Source: Extensimonas soli
Lineage (GTDB): Bacteria > Pseudomonadota > Gammaproteobacteria > Burkholderiales > Burkholderiaceae_C
Length of the DNA stretch: 64,000 nucleotides
Assembly: GCF_029211265.1 (NCBI RefSeq)
Contig: NZ_JARGEL010000011.1
Location: 124,001 to 188,000 of the forward strand
Reading direction: 5' to 3'
Shown here one piece after another: positions 62,660-64,000 of this stretch. Position 1 is the first letter of the stretch; each line of letters begins with the position of its first letter. The notes under the pieces are model-generated. The model had not been told where the DNA came from. It worked only from the letters and a program-made list of their open reading frames with translations, and made no database searches. The translations under genes were made by a program, and so were the position numbers.

Positions 62660-64000
62660 TCAGGCCTGCGCGGCAGCGATCTCGGTCAGCGGCAGCGCGG
62701 GCTCGAAGGTCTTGATGCCCGCCGCAATCAAGTCGGGCGAGATGTCGAGCGCCCACGCCGCGCCAATCGCGGCGAGCAGCGCCTCGGTGTCGGGCACCAC
62801 GGCATTGCGCCCGAAGCTCAGGTCAGCGAGCGCGCCGAGCACCTGCTCGTGGCTGCCCGTGGCCAGCACCACCTGCCCCTGGCGCAGCAGCACGGCCCGG
62901 CCGTGGTCGTGCGCGCGGTGCTGCGCGATCACCTCGAGCGTGGGGTCTTGCGCGTACAGCACCACGCTGCCGTCGCACAGCGGCGCGAGGCCCGCCACTT
63001 GCGGGTCGGCGGCGTGCAGCACGGCCGCGCCCTCGGGCAGCACCACATCGACCTGCGTGCGCAGCACCTTGACCATTTGTTCGCGCTCCTGGATGTCAAA
63101 TTCGGCCAGGTCTTGCGCGCCCTCCATGTCGGTGACCACGCCGACCTGGCAGCGGTCGTACGCGAGGCCGTCGCGCAGGATCGTACGTGCGTCGCTCTCG
63201 ATCACGGCGGCCTGCACCATCTTGTTCACGAGCAGGCGGTGCGCGGCCTCCCAGTGGGCGCTGTCGGCGGCATCGACACGGCGGCGATCGAGGAACAGGC
63301 CCGCGCGGCAGGCCAGCCCGGTGTGGCGCCCGCTCAGGTGCAAAAGCCAGGCCACGAGCCGCGCGATCATTGCGGTGTTGCGGCTGCCCGTCACACCCAC
63401 GACGGGGATACGGCCTGCGGGTGTGTGTGCGTCGTCGGCAGGGAACAGGTGTTCGGCGATGGCCTGCCCGACGGGCTGCGGCGCACCCACGGCGGGCTTG
63501 AGGTGCATGAGCAGCCCGGGCCCGGCGTTGACCTCGACGATCGCGGCTCCCTGCTCCTGCAGCGGCCGCGCGATGTCTTGCGCCACAAGGTCAATGCCCG
63601 CGATGTCCAGCCCCACCACCTTGGCCGCGAGGGCTGCGGTGTAGGCGACTTCCGGGTGCACTTCGTCGGTGCAGTCCACGGCCACGTTGCCGTTGCGCTG
63701 CACCACGACCTGCTGGCCCGCGGCGGGCACGGCGTCGGCAGCTAGGCCCTGGCGCTGCAGTTCGAGCTGTACGGCGCGGTTGCTGCGCACGTCGATGAAC
63801 TCGAGCGGGTATTCCTCCTCGTAGCCGCGGCGCGGGTCGGAGTTGAGCTGCGCGTCTATGAGCTCGGCAACCGTCGAGGTGCCGTTGCCGGTGATCGAGA
63901 CCACTTCGCCGCGTGCCGCCGCAATCATCTTGGAGCCAACGACCAGCAAGCGGTGTTCGCTCCCTGGAATGTAGCGCTCGACCATCACTTCGCTGCCTTC
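62660..64000 (-). CDS. cphA': Cyanophycin synthetase-like protein CphA' with degenerate P-loop (5' end outside window)
   Basis: Second cyanophycin synthetase paralogue; about 446 C-terminal residues are visible and the start lies beyond base 64000. The ATP-grasp part is conserved (MMVERYIPGSEHRLLVVGSK, DEVHPEVAYTAALAAKVVG, EVNAGPGLLMHLKPAVG). In the muramyl-ligase-like part the P-loop reads VVGVTGSRNTAMIARLV: the lysine and neighbouring glycine of GTNGKT are missing. The protein also ends shortly after DISPDLIAAGIKTFEPALPL, without the GRFN-containing C-terminal lobe present in CphA. So it probably cannot add arginine itself. Upstream position in the cphA'-cphA-creA run suggests it works with CphA. 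Confidence 0.88.
   Translation of the reverse strand, partial: EGSEVMVERYIPGSEHRLLVVGSKMIAAARGEVVSITGNGTSTVAELIDAQLNSDPRRGYEEEYPLEFIDVRSNRAVQLELQRQGLAADAVPAAGQQVVVQRNGNVAVDCTDEVHPEVAYTAALAAKVVGLDIAGIDLVAQDIARPLQEQGAAIVEVNAGPGLLMHLKPAVGAPQPVGQAIAEHLFPADDAHTPAGRIPVVGVTGSRNTAMIARLVAWLLHLSGRHTGLACRAGLFLDRRRVDAADSAHWEAAHRLLVNKMVQAAVIESDARTILRDGLAYDRCQVGVVTDMEGAQDLAEFDIQEREQMVKVLRTQVDVVLPEGAAVLHAADPQVAGLAPLCDGSVVLYAQDPTLEVIAQHRAHDHGRAVLLRQGQVVLATGSHEQVLGALADLSFGRNAVVPDTEALLAAIGAAWALDISPDLIAAGIKTFEPALPLTEIAAAQA

Overview
The window is about 64 kb of GC-rich (roughly two thirds G+C or more) chromosomal DNA from a betaproteobacterium of the order Burkholderiales, most likely Comamonadaceae. The reasons are gene order (lptD-surA-rsmA; the complete atpIBEFHAGDC operon; lipB-lipA; a cphA'-cphA pair), families typical of the order (DUF1840, DUF1841, DUF3717, a topoisomerase III with a SWIB tail), and small dispersed repeats with a GCTGCCAGCGCTT-like core. 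No prophage, complete insertion sequence, CRISPR array or rRNA is visible. Most genes are housekeeping; the unusual signal lies in short non-autonomous repeats that sit inside or against genes.

Layout. 1-4.5 kb: outer-membrane biogenesis and rRNA methylation (lptD end, surA, rsmA), then tRNA-Arg(CCT). 4.5-14 kb, minus strand: an operon-like run moxR, GNAT acetyltransferase, CoxE-like VWA protein, tamA, tamB. 14-21.9 kb: a dihaem cytochrome c, DUF1841, an M20 amidohydrolase, a nitroreductase, cyclopropane fatty acid synthase with DUF1840, a SPOR protein, birA and a SET-domain methyltransferase. 22-27.7 kb: topB, an Lrp-family regulator and glmS. 27.9-37 kb: the glycogen/maltodextrin operon glgX-malQ-glgC-glgA-glgP, without glgB. 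37-41.4 kb, minus strand: ybeD-lipB-lipA, an EamA transporter, a DNA glycosylase and a spermidine-synthase-like protein. 41.5-48.8 kb: the F1Fo ATP synthase operon. 48.9-57.8 kb: small conserved proteins, a BepA-like M48 protease, moaC, a ManC-type enzyme, a PcaF-type thiolase, an orphan ParA, trmL, comF. 58-64 kb: an acyl-CoA ligase, creA and two cyanophycin synthetase genes, the second cut by the window end.

Main finding. A 163-bp palindromic element with TA target duplications occurs twice at full length. One copy lies inside glmS and adds exactly 55 codons between the glutaminase and isomerase domains. The other lies after codon 2 of tamA and adds 55 codons ahead of the signal peptide. 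163+2 bp is a multiple of three and the element is open in the frames used, so both genes stay uninterrupted. Excising the element in silico (keeping one TA) restores an ordinary GlmS linker and an ordinary ATG-started TamA signal peptide. An 87-bp deleted relative lies between genes. A second TA-flanked family (about 160 bp, two copies) and a third family of about 50-60 bp repeats, some read in frame, are also present. This resembles protein-embedded palindromic elements known in Rickettsia, but as a TA-targeted MITE-like family in a betaproteobacterium; that comparison is inference.

Functional links. The Lrp-family gene and glmS diverge from a short AT-rich region with several TTTCA/TGAAA half sites, suggesting autoregulation and perhaps control of glmS. 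Storage is prominent: glycogen genes at 28-37 kb and cyanophycin genes at 60-64 kb. The second cyanophycin synthetase (CphA') has lost the muramyl-ligase P-loop lysine and ends early, so it probably acts as a partner of the intact CphA.
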